Notes: generated by a model from the letters alone, not told the origin. A stretch of DNA of 64,000 nt from DAHUXN01 sp963729815 (GCA_963729815.1 CAVSPU010000004.1:124001-188000), one strand, 5' to 3'. Positions 7,777 to 16,100 are shown, numbered from the stretch's first letter. Numbers and translations: made by a program.

Positions 7777-8329
7777 AGCCGATGTCACCTCGCCAAGAAA
7801 GATCCCCGATTCCGTATTGTCGCATTTTGTTCCATAAGATCTTAGTACTAATTTATACAGCGCAAGCCATTTCTGTGCGGTTCCAGCGGCTTTTTCTAAG
7901 GCGTTCCTCGATTCAGTGGAGAGGAATCTCCGAATCGTTCAACCCTCGTTTCGCCAAAAAGTCGCTATAACGGAATATTATTGAATTAAGACGCCTGGAG
8001 TTCGGTCATAGGTGTGAGCGCGCGGGCTGAGCTTTTCTTTAGTTGGCGTACTTGCGCTACAAAATGCTTTGCCGATTGATTCAGTGAAGGCAGCGCAAAC
8101 CCAATGTGGGGCAGAGATTAAAGTGGCGCGCCCAAGGAGACGATCTTAGAACTTTTCTCGCCGATTTCGTGGTAGCCGTGCCACAAATCGAGTTTCCCTG
8201 CGAGCTAGATCTTGCCGGAAACTACCTCTAGTTTCCCATGTGTCACTTTTCGGGTTTTGAGTCAGAGTAGGTTGGTAAATGTCGGTATTCGGTCCGTTAC
8301 TAAACACCACCCGATTGCCCAGGATCGAA
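7777..8329. other. Intergenic stretch with one att-like repeat
   Basis: This 553-bp region is visibly richer in A/T than the flanking genes. It contains the 10-bp tRNA 3'-end sequence TGGCGCGCCC at 8124-8133 and the repeat that follows it. The promoter of the 6859-7776 gene should lie in its left part. No supported gene is present. Confidence 0.5.
8124..8208. repeat. Cassette boundary repeat A: tRNA 3' end plus ~75-bp conserved flank
   Basis: TGGCGCGCCC at 8124-8133 equals the last 10 nt of tRNA-Arg (including CCA) on the plus strand. The next ~75 bp (AAGGAGACGATCTTAGAACT and on) recur, first nearly perfectly and then with divergence, after the same decamer at 9558-9567. This marks the left edge of a unit that runs to 9567. 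Confidence 0.65.
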
Positions 8330-9313
8330 TCAACGACTCGTGGAAGGGGACTTCAGTAATTTCAAGAGTTCTGGCATGTAGTCAGGCGGTCGGATACCGT
8401 TCTCCTGAAGTTGCTTGGCCATCTCCAGAGCGATGGAATACCCCGTGCTACCCAACGTCGTTTGCCTACTAATGTCGGCTCCGGAAGTAACCAAAAGTTT
8501 CATGTTGCTCACATTCAAGGTTCCGACCGCCTCCATCAGGGGTGTTAATCCGTTGGCTCGTTGTGCATTCACATCAGCCCCCGCCCCAAGGAGAAGCGAA
8601 ATAACATCTGTGTTGTCGGAAGGGTATTTTACGGCCTCAAACAGCGCACCATTTAGGTCATCTTTTGTGAAGCGGTGAGAGGCGAGCAAGTTTACGACAG
8701 TCAGCCTGTCCCCAACTGCTGCTGCTGACACCAAGGGAAACTGCTCGGGGTCATAACGACCGATGCCTGGGAACTTGTTCGAAACAAAGTCGTCTGCGAG
8801 CCATTCGTGGTCGAAGAGGTAAATATTTACGAAACACCTCTCCCCCTCACGCGGGGGAGAGTCGATGCCGATCCAAATCGCCTTCCTTGATTTGTCAAAG
8901 GCGGCTTTCCGCAGCTCCTCCTCCAAACCCGTAACCCTAATTCGCTTCAGTTGAGTCGGATTGGTGATTTGTGAGTTTGGGCCGTCGTAAGCGCGCCGAT
9001 AGACTACGCGGTCCACCGATTCGGGCTGAAAACCCAGTGCCATACGCCAAGTGCCGTGGACTTCGAACATGGACATCTTAACGCCAGCCTGTTGCATTGC
9101 GTCCATCCACGGATAGTGAATGCTGCTTCCTAGGCGTCCAGCTTCCAAGGATCGACGAAGGGAACTATCCGACGGCAAAGAATTCACAACTTGACGGATA
9201 TACGCTTCTGCCGCTGCGTCGGGCTTCATCTGTGCCCAAAGTCGGCTGGGGCAACCCCATAGCAGGGTGACGATGGCAAGAAGACAAAAGTGATTGCGCG
9301 TCTTTTTGTTCAT
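8330..9313 (-). CDS. Secreted ankyrin-repeat protein
   Basis: The 327-residue product has a signal peptide (MNKKTRNHFCLLAIVTLLWG...WAQ; the Cys after LLWG could also be a lipobox). An N-terminal domain of unknown fold follows. The C-terminal half holds at least three ankyrin repeats (VGDRLTVVNLLASH, DDLNGALFEAVKYPSDNTDVISLLLGAGADVNAQ, NGLTPLMEAVGTLNVSNMKLLVTSGADI). Such repeats mediate protein-protein contacts. Its first ~133 codons are duplicated exactly at 12064-12462. It is the only full gene in the cassette 8134-9567. Confidence 0.78.
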   Translation of the reverse strand: MNKKTRNHFCLLAIVTLLWGCPSRLWAQMKPDAAAEAYIRQVVNSLPSDSSLRRSLEAGRLGSSIHYPWMDAMQQAGVKMSMFEVHGTWRMALGFQPESVDRVVYRRAYDGPNSQITNPTQLKRIRVTGLEEELRKAAFDKSRKAIWIGIDSPPREGERCFVNIYLFDHEWLADDFVSNKFPGIGRYDPEQFPLVSAAAVGDRLTVVNLLASHRFTKDDLNGALFEAVKYPSDNTDVISLLLGAGADVNAQRANGLTPLMEAVGTLNVSNMKLLVTSGADISRQTTLGSTGYSIALEMAKQLQENGIRPPDYMPELLKLLKSPSTSR

Positions 9314-9567
9314 GTCAATAGCGTATATTCCAAAATGCAGACCACTTTACCTTAACTGAGACAGCGAGAAACGGACCGAATGTGCCGAAATTCCCACCAC
9401 AAGCCGGCCATCGATGGCCAAGATATAGCAGCCGTCGACCGAAAGAGCGAAATTGCTGAGAATTGTGCTTTCGAACTGCACTGTAGATTCCGGAAGTGTT
9501 TATCCCACATACAGAAAACCATTCGACCTTATCTTTCAACATGCGAAAAATGAGGAGTGGCGCGCCC
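8915..9567. repeat. 653-bp duplication, copy 1
   Basis: Reading both stretches side by side, 8915-9567 and 12064-12716 look identical with a constant offset of 3149 bp. The copy covers the 5' part of the ankyrin gene, its upstream region and the decamer TGGCGCGCCC. To the right the sequences part at once: here AAGGGG, in copy 2 the body of tRNA-Arg. Confidence 0.9.
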
Positions 9568-9757
9568 AAGGGGACGATCTTAGAACTTTTCTGGGTGGAT
9601 TCGTGGCAGGTATGTTGCAATTTGAGCTCCCTGCCGGACTTAGCCTGTAGCCTGTCCGGAACCCCTAGGGAACTTTTCAGGTATGCTTATGTTAGAGTTC
9701 GGGAGCCAGACACGGTAGCTGTCGCTAGGAAAAGAAGCCACAGGAGAAAATGCCTTC
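9314..9757. other. Upstream region of the ankyrin gene and cassette junction
   Basis: The first 254 bp belong to duplication copy 1 and should hold the ankyrin promoter. The decamer TGGCGCGCCC is at 9558-9567. The remainder, to 9757, carries boundary repeat B and no supported gene. Confidence 0.5.
9558..9642. repeat. Cassette boundary repeat B
   Basis: TGGCGCGCCC followed by AAGGGGACGATCTTAGAACT repeats the arrangement at 8124 with one change in the first 25 bp; similarity then weakens over about 50 bp. This repeat closes the cassette 8134-9567 and opens the cassette 9568-12716. Confidence 0.65.
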
Positions 9758-10546
9758 TCAATGTTCGTTTATGAGAGGAGGGCCCTCGTAGCTCGTTAGG
9801 GCGAGCGAAGGATTGCCCTGCTGGGATAGCTGAAGAAGTAATCCAGAATCCGAAAGCCACAAATCTTCTGGGGTCGCGCTTTGGGGAATACTGATTCGGA
9901 ACTTATGGGAGAGCACTGTCCGACCAGCAACTTCGATTTTCTCTCGACCGAGATACTCCACTTGCTCAACTTCCTGAATTTTTAGCGTTGCGCTGTCCGC
10001 CGTGTCGCCGTCTTCAATGGCGACAAGCGGTATAGCGGACTTTTGTCCAATCGAGCGTCCGGCCTGTGACGCGATTGTCTGAAAAAACCACGGAAGGTCC
10101 AGCGAGGGCGCTTCAGCCGTCGGCATAAAAACATACGGTATCTTTTGAACCAATGTAGGAGAGGCAGTCACGCCGCCACCTACCGTGTGGCATGTGATCT
10201 TCTCTGAGTCAAAATCGCAAGAAATCGTAACCGACTCGCCGCTCGCATTACTGTTCTTGCTGGACACGATCAGCGAAAATGATTTCGGCTTCAGATCGGT
10301 TGTAAGTACGTAGTGTTCTTCCATCATCGGCGATTGAGCCGCCGCTTCGATATCAACAGAATATGAACCATCCTTGTCTGCGTACATGCGCCATTCGTCC
10401 AGCTTGCTGACCTTTCTAGCTCCGTTGGCGTCATTGCCCACCATGGAATATGCGCCCTGAGAAACCAAAGTCCTTTCGCCTTGTTTTTGAATGGCTAGGG
10501 CCCAGGCAAGTAATGCGATTCCTGTGACAACAGCCAAGCTCTTCAT
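9758..10546 (-). CDS. Hypothetical exported or membrane-anchored protein
   Basis: The 262-residue product starts with one hydrophobic segment (MKSLAVVTGIALLAWALAIQ), a signal peptide or anchor. The rest is beta-rich, with no cofactor or catalytic motif I can name. The pattern (SFSLIVSSK, ITCHTVGGG, VEYLGREKIEVAGRTVLSHKFRIS, DLWLSDSGLLLQLS) recalls periplasmic LolA-like or DUF3108-like folds, but this is only an impression. The ATG at 10546 has GGGGAGAAAAGG upstream. It follows the 407-residue gene by 33 bp on the same strand, so the two are probably co-transcribed. Confidence 0.72.
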   Translation of the reverse strand: MKSLAVVTGIALLAWALAIQKQGERTLVSQGAYSMVGNDANGARKVSKLDEWRMYADKDGSYSVDIEAAAQSPMMEEHYVLTTDLKPKSFSLIVSSKNSNASGESVTISCDFDSEKITCHTVGGGVTASPTLVQKIPYVFMPTAEAPSLDLPWFFQTIASQAGRSIGQKSAIPLVAIEDGDTADSATLKIQEVEQVEYLGREKIEVAGRTVLSHKFRISIPQSATPEDLWLSDSGLLLQLSQQGNPSLALTSYEGPPLINEH

Positions 10547-10579
10547 GCCTTTTCTCCCCGATACACGCCTGTATAGCTG

Positions 10580-11803
10580 CTAAATAGCGTAGAACATGAG
10601 CGTGGAGTCGATAAGTACGGCTAACAATTTTCCGTCCGGCGAAAGGGCCACGGCAAAATCATCCATTCCGCGGACCTCACTTCCCGTCTCTTTTTGAGAA
10701 AAAGCCAGTTTCTGGATTTCGCGAGGTGGATCAAGGTTTAGGTCCCATAAACGGATTCTGAGTTCCGCTGGCATCGCCCTTGTGAATAAAGATGTGCGGC
10801 CAAGGCTTCGCTCACTTATGGCGATGCGGTTTCCCGAGAGCGAGGTCGCATCCACTTCACCGTTGTTGATTCCGGGGAGATCCAACAACACACGGCAGCG
10901 GTTGTCTACTAGCGCGTACCTAACTTCCTTATGGATCGAATACTTCGCTAAGAGCTTGTCTTCGCTGGCAAAGATTGCTTGAGAAAAGGGTTCAATGGAG
11001 GAACAAAAAGGCTGCCAGCTTCCGTCGTCGTATGCGATCATCGTGTAGCCGCGACCATTGTAAGTCACCGCCTGTGAGGCGGAAAGAATGGAACCGTGGT
11101 GCTGCATTCTTTCTGGAGCAAAAGAGCCGACAGTACGGGTTGGCGGAAGGTCTATGTTGTTCGCATAGCCCACGACGCTCAGAGAGTCGGGATTAAGCCA
11201 GAAGTAACTCATGTTCTCCCGGACGGAATGAATAAGCGTCACAACTTGCTCCTGTGGGTCTTCTTGCGCTCTCCAGTGCGCGATCTGATAAACGGCTGCA
11301 TCGTGGTAAGGTTCGAACTCTTCTTCTGTCGCATTCATCGGATCCGGAGGAACGTGAGCCTCTTTCTGCACCTGGAAATCAGACGAGTAACGTACGAGTT
11401 GCTCGCCTGCCAAAATGATGAAGCCGCCGTGGGCAAGCGGCAGAAGCACTGAGTCATCATCCGGCGTCGGCCAAGAGAGGGTTGGGCCTGTTAGCGCATG
11501 TTTTTCTGTATCAATGAAAAAAGTCCGGAAGTGAAAGAGTCCCCTCGGAGTGTTGACTGTGTAGTCTTGCCAGGAACCATCGGCAAAGGATACGGCGAGA
11601 GTGTTCGCGTTGAGAAATGCCAGTTGAGGACGCGGCAAACGCGGGCCAACCTGCCTCACCCGCTCCATTCGAACCGCGTATAGAGAGCTGCGCTGCAGAT
11701 CGAAGGTCCACACCGGCTTTTGGGACCACTTGATCGGCATTTGCCCTGAAATACTCGTCGAGACCAACAATGCAGCGCATGATGCTAGCAGAGCGTTCCT
11801 CAT
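10580..11803 (-). CDS. Hypothetical secreted protein, probably a beta-propeller
   Basis: The 407-residue product has a signal peptide (MRNALLASCAALLVSTSISGQ). The remainder shows recurrent propeller-like strands (LAFLNANTLAVSFADGSWQDY, SGNRIAISE, DDFAVALSPDGKLLAVLIDSTLMFYAI). The last, with LSPDGKLLAV, is typical of WD40-type or TolB-like blades. No active-site motif is visible. It is the first gene of a two-gene unit inside the 9568-12716 cassette. The function is unknown. Confidence 0.72.
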   Translation of the reverse strand: MRNALLASCAALLVSTSISGQMPIKWSQKPVWTFDLQRSSLYAVRMERVRQVGPRLPRPQLAFLNANTLAVSFADGSWQDYTVNTPRGLFHFRTFFIDTEKHALTGPTLSWPTPDDDSVLLPLAHGGFIILAGEQLVRYSSDFQVQKEAHVPPDPMNATEEEFEPYHDAAVYQIAHWRAQEDPQEQVVTLIHSVRENMSYFWLNPDSLSVVGYANNIDLPPTRTVGSFAPERMQHHGSILSASQAVTYNGRGYTMIAYDDGSWQPFCSSIEPFSQAIFASEDKLLAKYSIHKEVRYALVDNRCRVLLDLPGINNGEVDATSLSGNRIAISERSLGRTSLFTRAMPAELRIRLWDLNLDPPREIQKLAFSQKETGSEVRGMDDFAVALSPDGKLLAVLIDSTLMFYAI

Positions 11804-11952
11804 TGCTTTAGCTGAACCTATGCCGAGTTAATTGGCCTGAGAAAAGGTCAGCATTCTGTGTTGTCTGCATCGAAAGGCCGTCATCCTGACCTATCGCAAG
11901 GGCCGAGAATTTCAATAACGTAAGACGGCCACACCTCTGAAGGATACCACGC

Positions 11953-12462
11953 CTACCGACTCTCAGAAGAAGAGAGGAAGGCAGTGGGTAATGTATGTCG
12001 GGCCGCCAGCGTAAGAGACCCAAAAGCATATCCACCAAGACCCACCACCACCGCCGCCGCCTCCTCCTCCTCCAAACCCGTAACCCTAATTCGCTTCAGT
12101 TGAGTCGGATTGGTGATTTGTGAGTTTGGGCCGTCGTAAGCGCGCCGATAGACTACGCGGTCCACCGATTCGGGCTGAAAACCCAGTGCCATACGCCAAG
12201 TGCCGTGGACTTCGAACATGGACATCTTAACGCCAGCCTGTTGCATTGCGTCCATCCACGGATAGTGAATGCTGCTTCCTAGGCGTCCAGCTTCCAAGGA
12301 TCGACGAAGGGAACTATCCGACGGCAAAGAATTCACAACTTGACGGATATACGCTTCTGCCGCTGCGTCGGGCTTCATCTGTGCCCAAAGTCGGCTGGGG
12401 CAACCCCATAGCAGGGTGACGATGGCAAGAAGACAAAAGTGATTGCGCGTCTTTTTGTTCAT
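11953..12462 (-). pseudogene. Truncated copy of the ankyrin-repeat gene
   Basis: Codons 1-133 equal those of the gene at 8330-9313, including the signal peptide. At 12064 the duplication ends. The frame then passes through a run of GAG, GCG and GTG codons (EEEAAAVVVG) into 36 unrelated residues before a stop. All ankyrin repeats are lost. It could still be secreted as a short protein, but a non-functional remnant is more likely. Confidence 0.8.
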
Positions 12463-12716
12463 GTCAATAGCGTATATTCCAAAATGCAGACCACTTTACC
12501 TTAACTGAGACAGCGAGAAACGGACCGAATGTGCCGAAATTCCCACCACAAGCCGGCCATCGATGGCCAAGATATAGCAGCCGTCGACCGAAAGAGCGAA
12601 ATTGCTGAGAATTGTGCTTTCGAACTGCACTGTAGATTCCGGAAGTGTTTATCCCACATACAGAAAACCATTCGACCTTATCTTTCAACATGCGAAAAAT
12701 GAGGAGTGGCGCGCCC
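12064..12716. repeat. 653-bp duplication, copy 2
   Basis: This is the partner of 8915-9567, apparently without a mismatch. Its right end enters the 3' end of the tRNA-Arg gene. Its left end is marked by a triplet run (CCA, CCG and CCT units) at about 12042-12073. Confidence 0.9.
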
Positions 12717-12783
12717 GGAGGGATTCGAACCCCCGACCCCTAGCTCCGGAGGCTAGTGCTCTATCCATCTGAGCTACGGGCGC
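12707..12783 (-). tRNA. tRNA-Arg (anticodon CCG)
   Basis: On the minus strand the gene begins GCGCCCGTAGCTCAGATGG. The anticodon stem CTAGC/GCTAG encloses the loop CTCCGGA, giving anticodon CCG, which reads CGG. The T arm holds GGTTCGAATCC, and the 3' strand CGGGCGC pairs with the 5' GCGCCCG. Discriminator G and an encoded CCA follow. The 3' end is an integration hot spot: its last bases recur at 121, 8124 and 9558. Confidence 0.95.
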
Positions 12784-12886
12784 GCAGCGATGTGCGCGAA
12801 AGAAAAAATATCACGCCACCCGATTTCATTCTATCGCGCAACGCATGCTCTACCAAACAAAACAACCGCGCCAATCCATGCCGCGC

Positions 12887-13264
12887 TCAAAAACGGGCCA
12901 AGTCGCGAATCTTTTTCGCGAGTTTTTCGATTTGCTCGGTTTTGTCGACGAAAGTCACAGAAAGCACTTGCGACGAATCCGTCTTTTCCGTCTGCGTCTT
13001 CAAATCCTGAGCCAGCGAAAACAGTTGATCCACGTCCTTTTTGATTTCCTTCTGATTTGCCTCCAGCACCGTTTTCATGGGAACCCTAGGGGAACCCGGC
13101 GTAGTTCCCGGCTGGTTCGGGTCCGGCGGAGGCAGGATCCGAGGGTCGGTTGGCACGGGGTGGCCACTCTGCGCTCCGACAAACGGCGTGGCCAGCAAAG
13201 CCGCGCCAGCAAACATCGCGCTCGGGATTACTGCAGTCAAGAAAAAGCGCCTCTGGTCATTCAT
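12887..13264 (-). CDS. Small exported protein with a helical C-terminal domain
   Basis: The 125-residue product starts MNDQRRFFLTAVIPSAMFAG, a signal sequence with a twin Arg, though not a full Tat motif. A proline-rich linker follows, then an amphipathic helical region (LEANQKEIKKDVDQLFSLAQDLKTQTEKTD...IEKLAKKIRDLARF). The start at 13264 has AGGAGGTG 7 bp upstream, which rules against the earlier in-frame start at 13282. I do not recognise the family. It is divergent from the mscS gene. Confidence 0.75.
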   Translation of the reverse strand: MNDQRRFFLTAVIPSAMFAGAALLATPFVGAQSGHPVPTDPRILPPPDPNQPGTTPGSPRVPMKTVLEANQKEIKKDVDQLFSLAQDLKTQTEKTDSSQVLSVTFVDKTEQIEKLAKKIRDLARF

Positions 13265-13349
13265 GTGTCGCACCTCCTGCATAGCAATCCATCAAATGCC
13301 ATCCCAACCCCAATGATATAATCTCTCGTTTTCTGATCATAGATTATAT

Positions 13350-14237
13350 ATGACTCCACTCTTCGAATCCTGGCTGGATACGGTAAAGCAGCGCGGTCCA
13401 CGTGTGTTTTTCGACGTCGTCGCTGCCGCCATCTCGATCATCCTGTGGCGAGCCGTGACGCTGCACCTGATTGTCAAGGCACATGAGCAAACACGCGGGG
13501 CACAGGCGCGAGAGGACCAGACGCGAACCATAGCCGGCGTACTCTACAGCGTTGGCTTGGTGATCATCGTGCTTGTCACGATCTTGATGATCCTGCCGGA
13601 GTTCGGCTTTCCCATCGCGCCGGTTGCGGCCGTAGCGGGACTATCCAGCTTGGCGCTTGGGTTCGGCGCACAATACCTGGTGCGCGACATAATTAATGGC
13701 TTCTTCATCATATTCGAAGACCAGTACGAGGTCGGCGAAGTCATCAAGCTAAACAACGAAACGGGGCGCGTCGAACACATCACGCTCAAGCGCACGGTCC
13801 TGCGCAACTCGCAAGGCGCGCTCGTAACGATTCCCAACGGCCAGGTTGGCCAAGTCGCGAATCTGAGCCGCGACTGGTCGCAGTATTTTCTGGATGTCAC
13901 AATCCCCAGCGAGGCCGGCGTTCCGCAGGCTCTTGCAGCTCTCGAAAAGTGCGCGAAGGAACTCCACAACGATCCGGCGTGGTCCCCGCTTCTTATCGAT
14001 GGGCCAAACGTCCTCGGCGTTGAATCCCTTGCCTTAACCGGCACGACGCTTCGCATGCAGTTCAGGAGTATCCCGGCACGCAACGACGACGTGGCGCGCG
14101 AGCTTCGCCGCCGGATTCTCTCGGAAATCGAACGCACTGGAGTCAAACTTGTCAGCGCCAATCGCGTTGTTCTTCTTAGTCCCGAGGACACTTCAAAAAC
14201 TTCCCCGCAAGCAAGCGGAAACACTCAAGGAGGATAG
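13350..14237 (+). CDS. MscS-family mechanosensitive ion channel
   Basis: MscS channels open under membrane tension and release osmolytes during hypo-osmotic shock. The 295-residue product has about three N-terminal membrane helices. The pore-lining helix with small residues (AAVAGLSSLALGFGAQYLVRDIINGFFIIFEDQYEVGE) is followed by the cytoplasmic beta domain (TLKRTVLRNSQGALVTIPNGQV) and the alpha/beta vestibule. Its length is close to that of E. coli MscS. The next gene starts 2 bp after its stop, so the two are probably one transcript. Confidence 0.95.
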   Translation: MTPLFESWLDTVKQRGPRVFFDVVAAAISIILWRAVTLHLIVKAHEQTRGAQAREDQTRTIAGVLYSVGLVIIVLVTILMILPEFGFPIAPVAAVAGLSSLALGFGAQYLVRDIINGFFIIFEDQYEVGEVIKLNNETGRVEHITLKRTVLRNSQGALVTIPNGQVGQVANLSRDWSQYFLDVTIPSEAGVPQALAALEKCAKELHNDPAWSPLLIDGPNVLGVESLALTGTTLRMQFRSIPARNDDVARELRRRILSEIERTGVKLVSANRVVLLSPEDTSKTSPQASGNTQGG

Positions 14238-14239
14238 TT

Positions 14240-14740
14240 ATGAGTACAGTCACGCACGACCAGGTCAATTTAATGCTGCAATTGTATGAAATGCGACGCG
14301 AGCCAAGGCTGCGCCAGGCCCGTGCTTGGTTCGTGTCAAATTTCCATCCGGCTGGCCCCGAGGATGTCACGAAGATCGCCCCTCCCGGGAGCGAAGCGAA
14401 TGCTTCTATGCGCATGGTCACAAGCTACTGGGAAATGGTGGCGAATATCGTCAGCCGTGGATTGATCGACGAAGAGTTCTTCTTCGAGACTTCGGGCGAA
14501 CAATGGATCGTTTGGGACCGCCTTAAGCCAATCGTCGGGCCGATGCGCGCGATGATGAAGAACCCTCACGCATGGGAAAAACTCGAACAGCATGTCGCGC
14601 GCTTCGAAGCGTGGCGAGAACGGCGGGCGCCCGGCCACAATGAAGTCATACGCCAGATGATGAAGCAGATGACCGCGCAAGCGTTGCCGTCAAAATCCGC
14701 GGCAGCCGGAGGAAAACGGGCCAAGAAACGCCGCCGATAA
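14240..14740 (+). CDS. Hypothetical cytoplasmic protein, DUF4760-like
   Basis: The 166-residue product is mostly helical. It contains SMRMVTSYWEMVANIVSRGLIDEEFFFETSGEQWIVWDRLKPIV and a very basic C-terminal tail (GGKRAKKRRR). The layout recalls DUF4760-type proteins. AGGAGG lies just before the ATG, inside the end of mscS, which indicates translational coupling to the channel gene. The basic tail could bind nucleic acid or lipid head groups; no experiment in the family that I can name supports either. Confidence 0.8.
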   Translation: MSTVTHDQVNLMLQLYEMRREPRLRQARAWFVSNFHPAGPEDVTKIAPPGSEANASMRMVTSYWEMVANIVSRGLIDEEFFFETSGEQWIVWDRLKPIVGPMRAMMKNPHAWEKLEQHVARFEAWRERRAPGHNEVIRQMMKQMTAQALPSKSAAAGGKRAKKRRR

Positions 14741-14847
14741 CGGAATCAACACTTCAACTCAAGATTCTCGCGTCTGCACGCTGGGCTCGATGCTAGGCTT
14801 TTGGTAATGAGCCGTTGAAATGCGGCTTTTACCTGAGGAGCCCAACA

Positions 14848-15687
14848 ATGTTGATCAGAAACCGTCTATTTATGCCGGCAGCGGTTGCTCTCGTTATTGC
14901 CGGGATCGCCGTTCCCCCTGATGTGGCAGCGGCTGCGACCGCTCAAGCTCCTTCGGGAGCACAGCACGCTGGTAGCATATCGTTAATCTTGCCCAAGGTT
15001 GAGTTGGTGCGTGGCGGGCAATCCACGGATGCGAAACCTCCTGCACCTGTCTTTTGGGGCGACGTGGTCAGCACCGGACACATGGCTCGCGCGCGCGTCA
15101 AGCTGGACGACGGTTCCGTATTGAATGTCGGCTCCGATTCTAGCTTAACCGTCGTGAAGCACGACGCCTCGCAGCAACAATCGCAGATCGACATCACTTA
15201 CGGCGAAGTCCGCTCAAAAGTCGTGCACATCACCAAACCGGGCGGAAGCTTTCAGGTTCGCACGCCGACCGGCGTGGCGGGCGTGGTAGGCACAGATTTC
15301 TACTTGGCTTACGACAATTCCATCACGCGTCTGGTCGTGTTCGAGGGAACCGTGAAATTCTGCAACCTCGCCGGGCAGTGCGTGATGGTTGGCGCCGGAC
15401 AGATGTCGAGCATTCGCGATCAGAATTCAGCGCCTGATGTTCCCATCATCGCACCGAATCAGGATGTAACTGACGCCACAAACAATACGATCATCAAGGG
15501 TGGACACACGGGAGTCGCGGGGTTTGTGACTACTCATCCGATTTGGTTCACTGTAATCGTCGGCGCCGCCGTCGGAGGAACAATCGGGATTGTAAAGGGA
15601 TTGAACGGCGGCAGCACGTCGTCGAACCCCACTGGCTCCGCTCCCCCCGTCGCGGGCCGGCCGCGTGGCTTGCCACCGGGCAATTGA
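14848..15687 (+). CDS. FecR-domain exported protein
   Basis: The 279-residue product has a signal peptide (MLIRNRLFMPAAVALVIAGIAVP). A FecR-type beta domain follows (GDVVSTGHMARARVKLDDGSVLNVGSDSSLTVV, VRTPTGVAGVVGTDFYLAYD, VFEGTVKF). Near the C-terminus a hydrophobic segment (HPIWFTVIVGAAVGGTIGIVKG) could anchor it, and a Gly/Pro-rich tail ends it. In TonB-linked signalling FecR is an anti-sigma regulator; free-standing exported versions like this one mostly have unknown roles. GAGGAG lies before the ATG at 14848. An upstream ATG at 14815 lacks a ribosome-binding site. Confidence 0.85.
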   Translation: MLIRNRLFMPAAVALVIAGIAVPPDVAAAATAQAPSGAQHAGSISLILPKVELVRGGQSTDAKPPAPVFWGDVVSTGHMARARVKLDDGSVLNVGSDSSLTVVKHDASQQQSQIDITYGEVRSKVVHITKPGGSFQVRTPTGVAGVVGTDFYLAYDNSITRLVVFEGTVKFCNLAGQCVMVGAGQMSSIRDQNSAPDVPIIAPNQDVTDATNNTIIKGGHTGVAGFVTTHPIWFTVIVGAAVGGTIGIVKGLNGGSTSSNPTGSAPPVAGRPRGLPPGN

Positions 15688-15706
15688 GGACGATTTAGCG
15701 CTGTTA

Positions 15707-15740
15707 CCGGGCAGGCGCGCAGCACAGCCGGCCCGTTTTT
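15707..15740 (+). terminator. Rho-independent terminator after the FecR gene
   Basis: CGGGC and GCCCG, extended by an inner GGC/GCC pair, form a stem that is followed directly by TTTTTATTT. It lies 20 bp past the FecR-gene stop. Confidence 0.75.
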
Positions 15741-15758
15741 ATTTCACTTCATTGACGC

Positions 15759-15786
15759 TTGACACTTCAAAAGTGCTCCGTATATC
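15759..15786 (+). promoter_or_regulatory. Sigma-70-type promoter of the SAM-riboswitch transcript
   Basis: TTGACA (15759-15764) and TATATC (15781-15786) are separated by 16 bp. Transcription would start just before a small hairpin (CGTTGCTG/CAGCAGCG, about 15791-15812) and the aptamer. Confidence 0.7.
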
Positions 15787-15812
15787 CTTTCGTTGCTGCT
15801 TCGACAGCAGCG

Positions 15813-15908
15813 CTTATCCAGAGTGGCTGAGGGGACAGGCCCTGCGAAGCCACAGCAACCTGGCGCAATTGCCAAGGTGCTAATTCCTGCCCGATGGGGA
15901 GCGATAAG
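15813..15908 (+). promoter_or_regulatory. SAM-I riboswitch (S-box)
   Basis: S-box RNAs bind S-adenosylmethionine and switch off methionine-pathway genes. The sequence follows the consensus closely: CTTATC opening P1, AGAGTGGCTGAGGGGACAGG, CCCTGCGAAGCCACAGCAAC, AAGGTGCTAATTCCTGCC, and GATAAG closing P1. The aspartokinase gene starts about 190 bp downstream. I could not identify the expression platform with certainty, because no strong terminator with a U-tract follows the aptamer; control at translation is possible. Confidence 0.92.
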
Positions 15909-16100
15909 ATCCTCGGCAATCGATTCCTGATCGCTTGAAGATTCTGGCTCTCAATTAGTTTCGCAGGCGCGTCACGCCGCCCGCTCGCTGGAGGTCACTT
16001 GTATTTTCGCATTGCTCCTTATGGGGCGATTGATTTGCGGTTTTGATCGGCCAACGGCTGCGCGAGCAAACAGCAATTCTCAATGCGAGGAGGATTTTCT

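Noticed and set aside
9315..9620. Minus-strand open frame of 101 codons upstream of the ankyrin gene, with a second copy at 12464-12691
   Set aside because: The two are similar only because they lie in the 653-bp duplication. The frame ends at the ankyrin start region, and the composition does not look coding.
8330..12462. Toxin-antitoxin or contact-dependent system based on the ankyrin protein and its truncated copy
   Set aside because: There is no toxin domain or immunity-like partner. The truncated copy is explained by duplication and loss.
12707..12783. Possible suppressor or unusual tRNA
   Set aside because: The anticodon loop CTCCGGA is an ordinary Arg CCG loop, and all stems pair normally.
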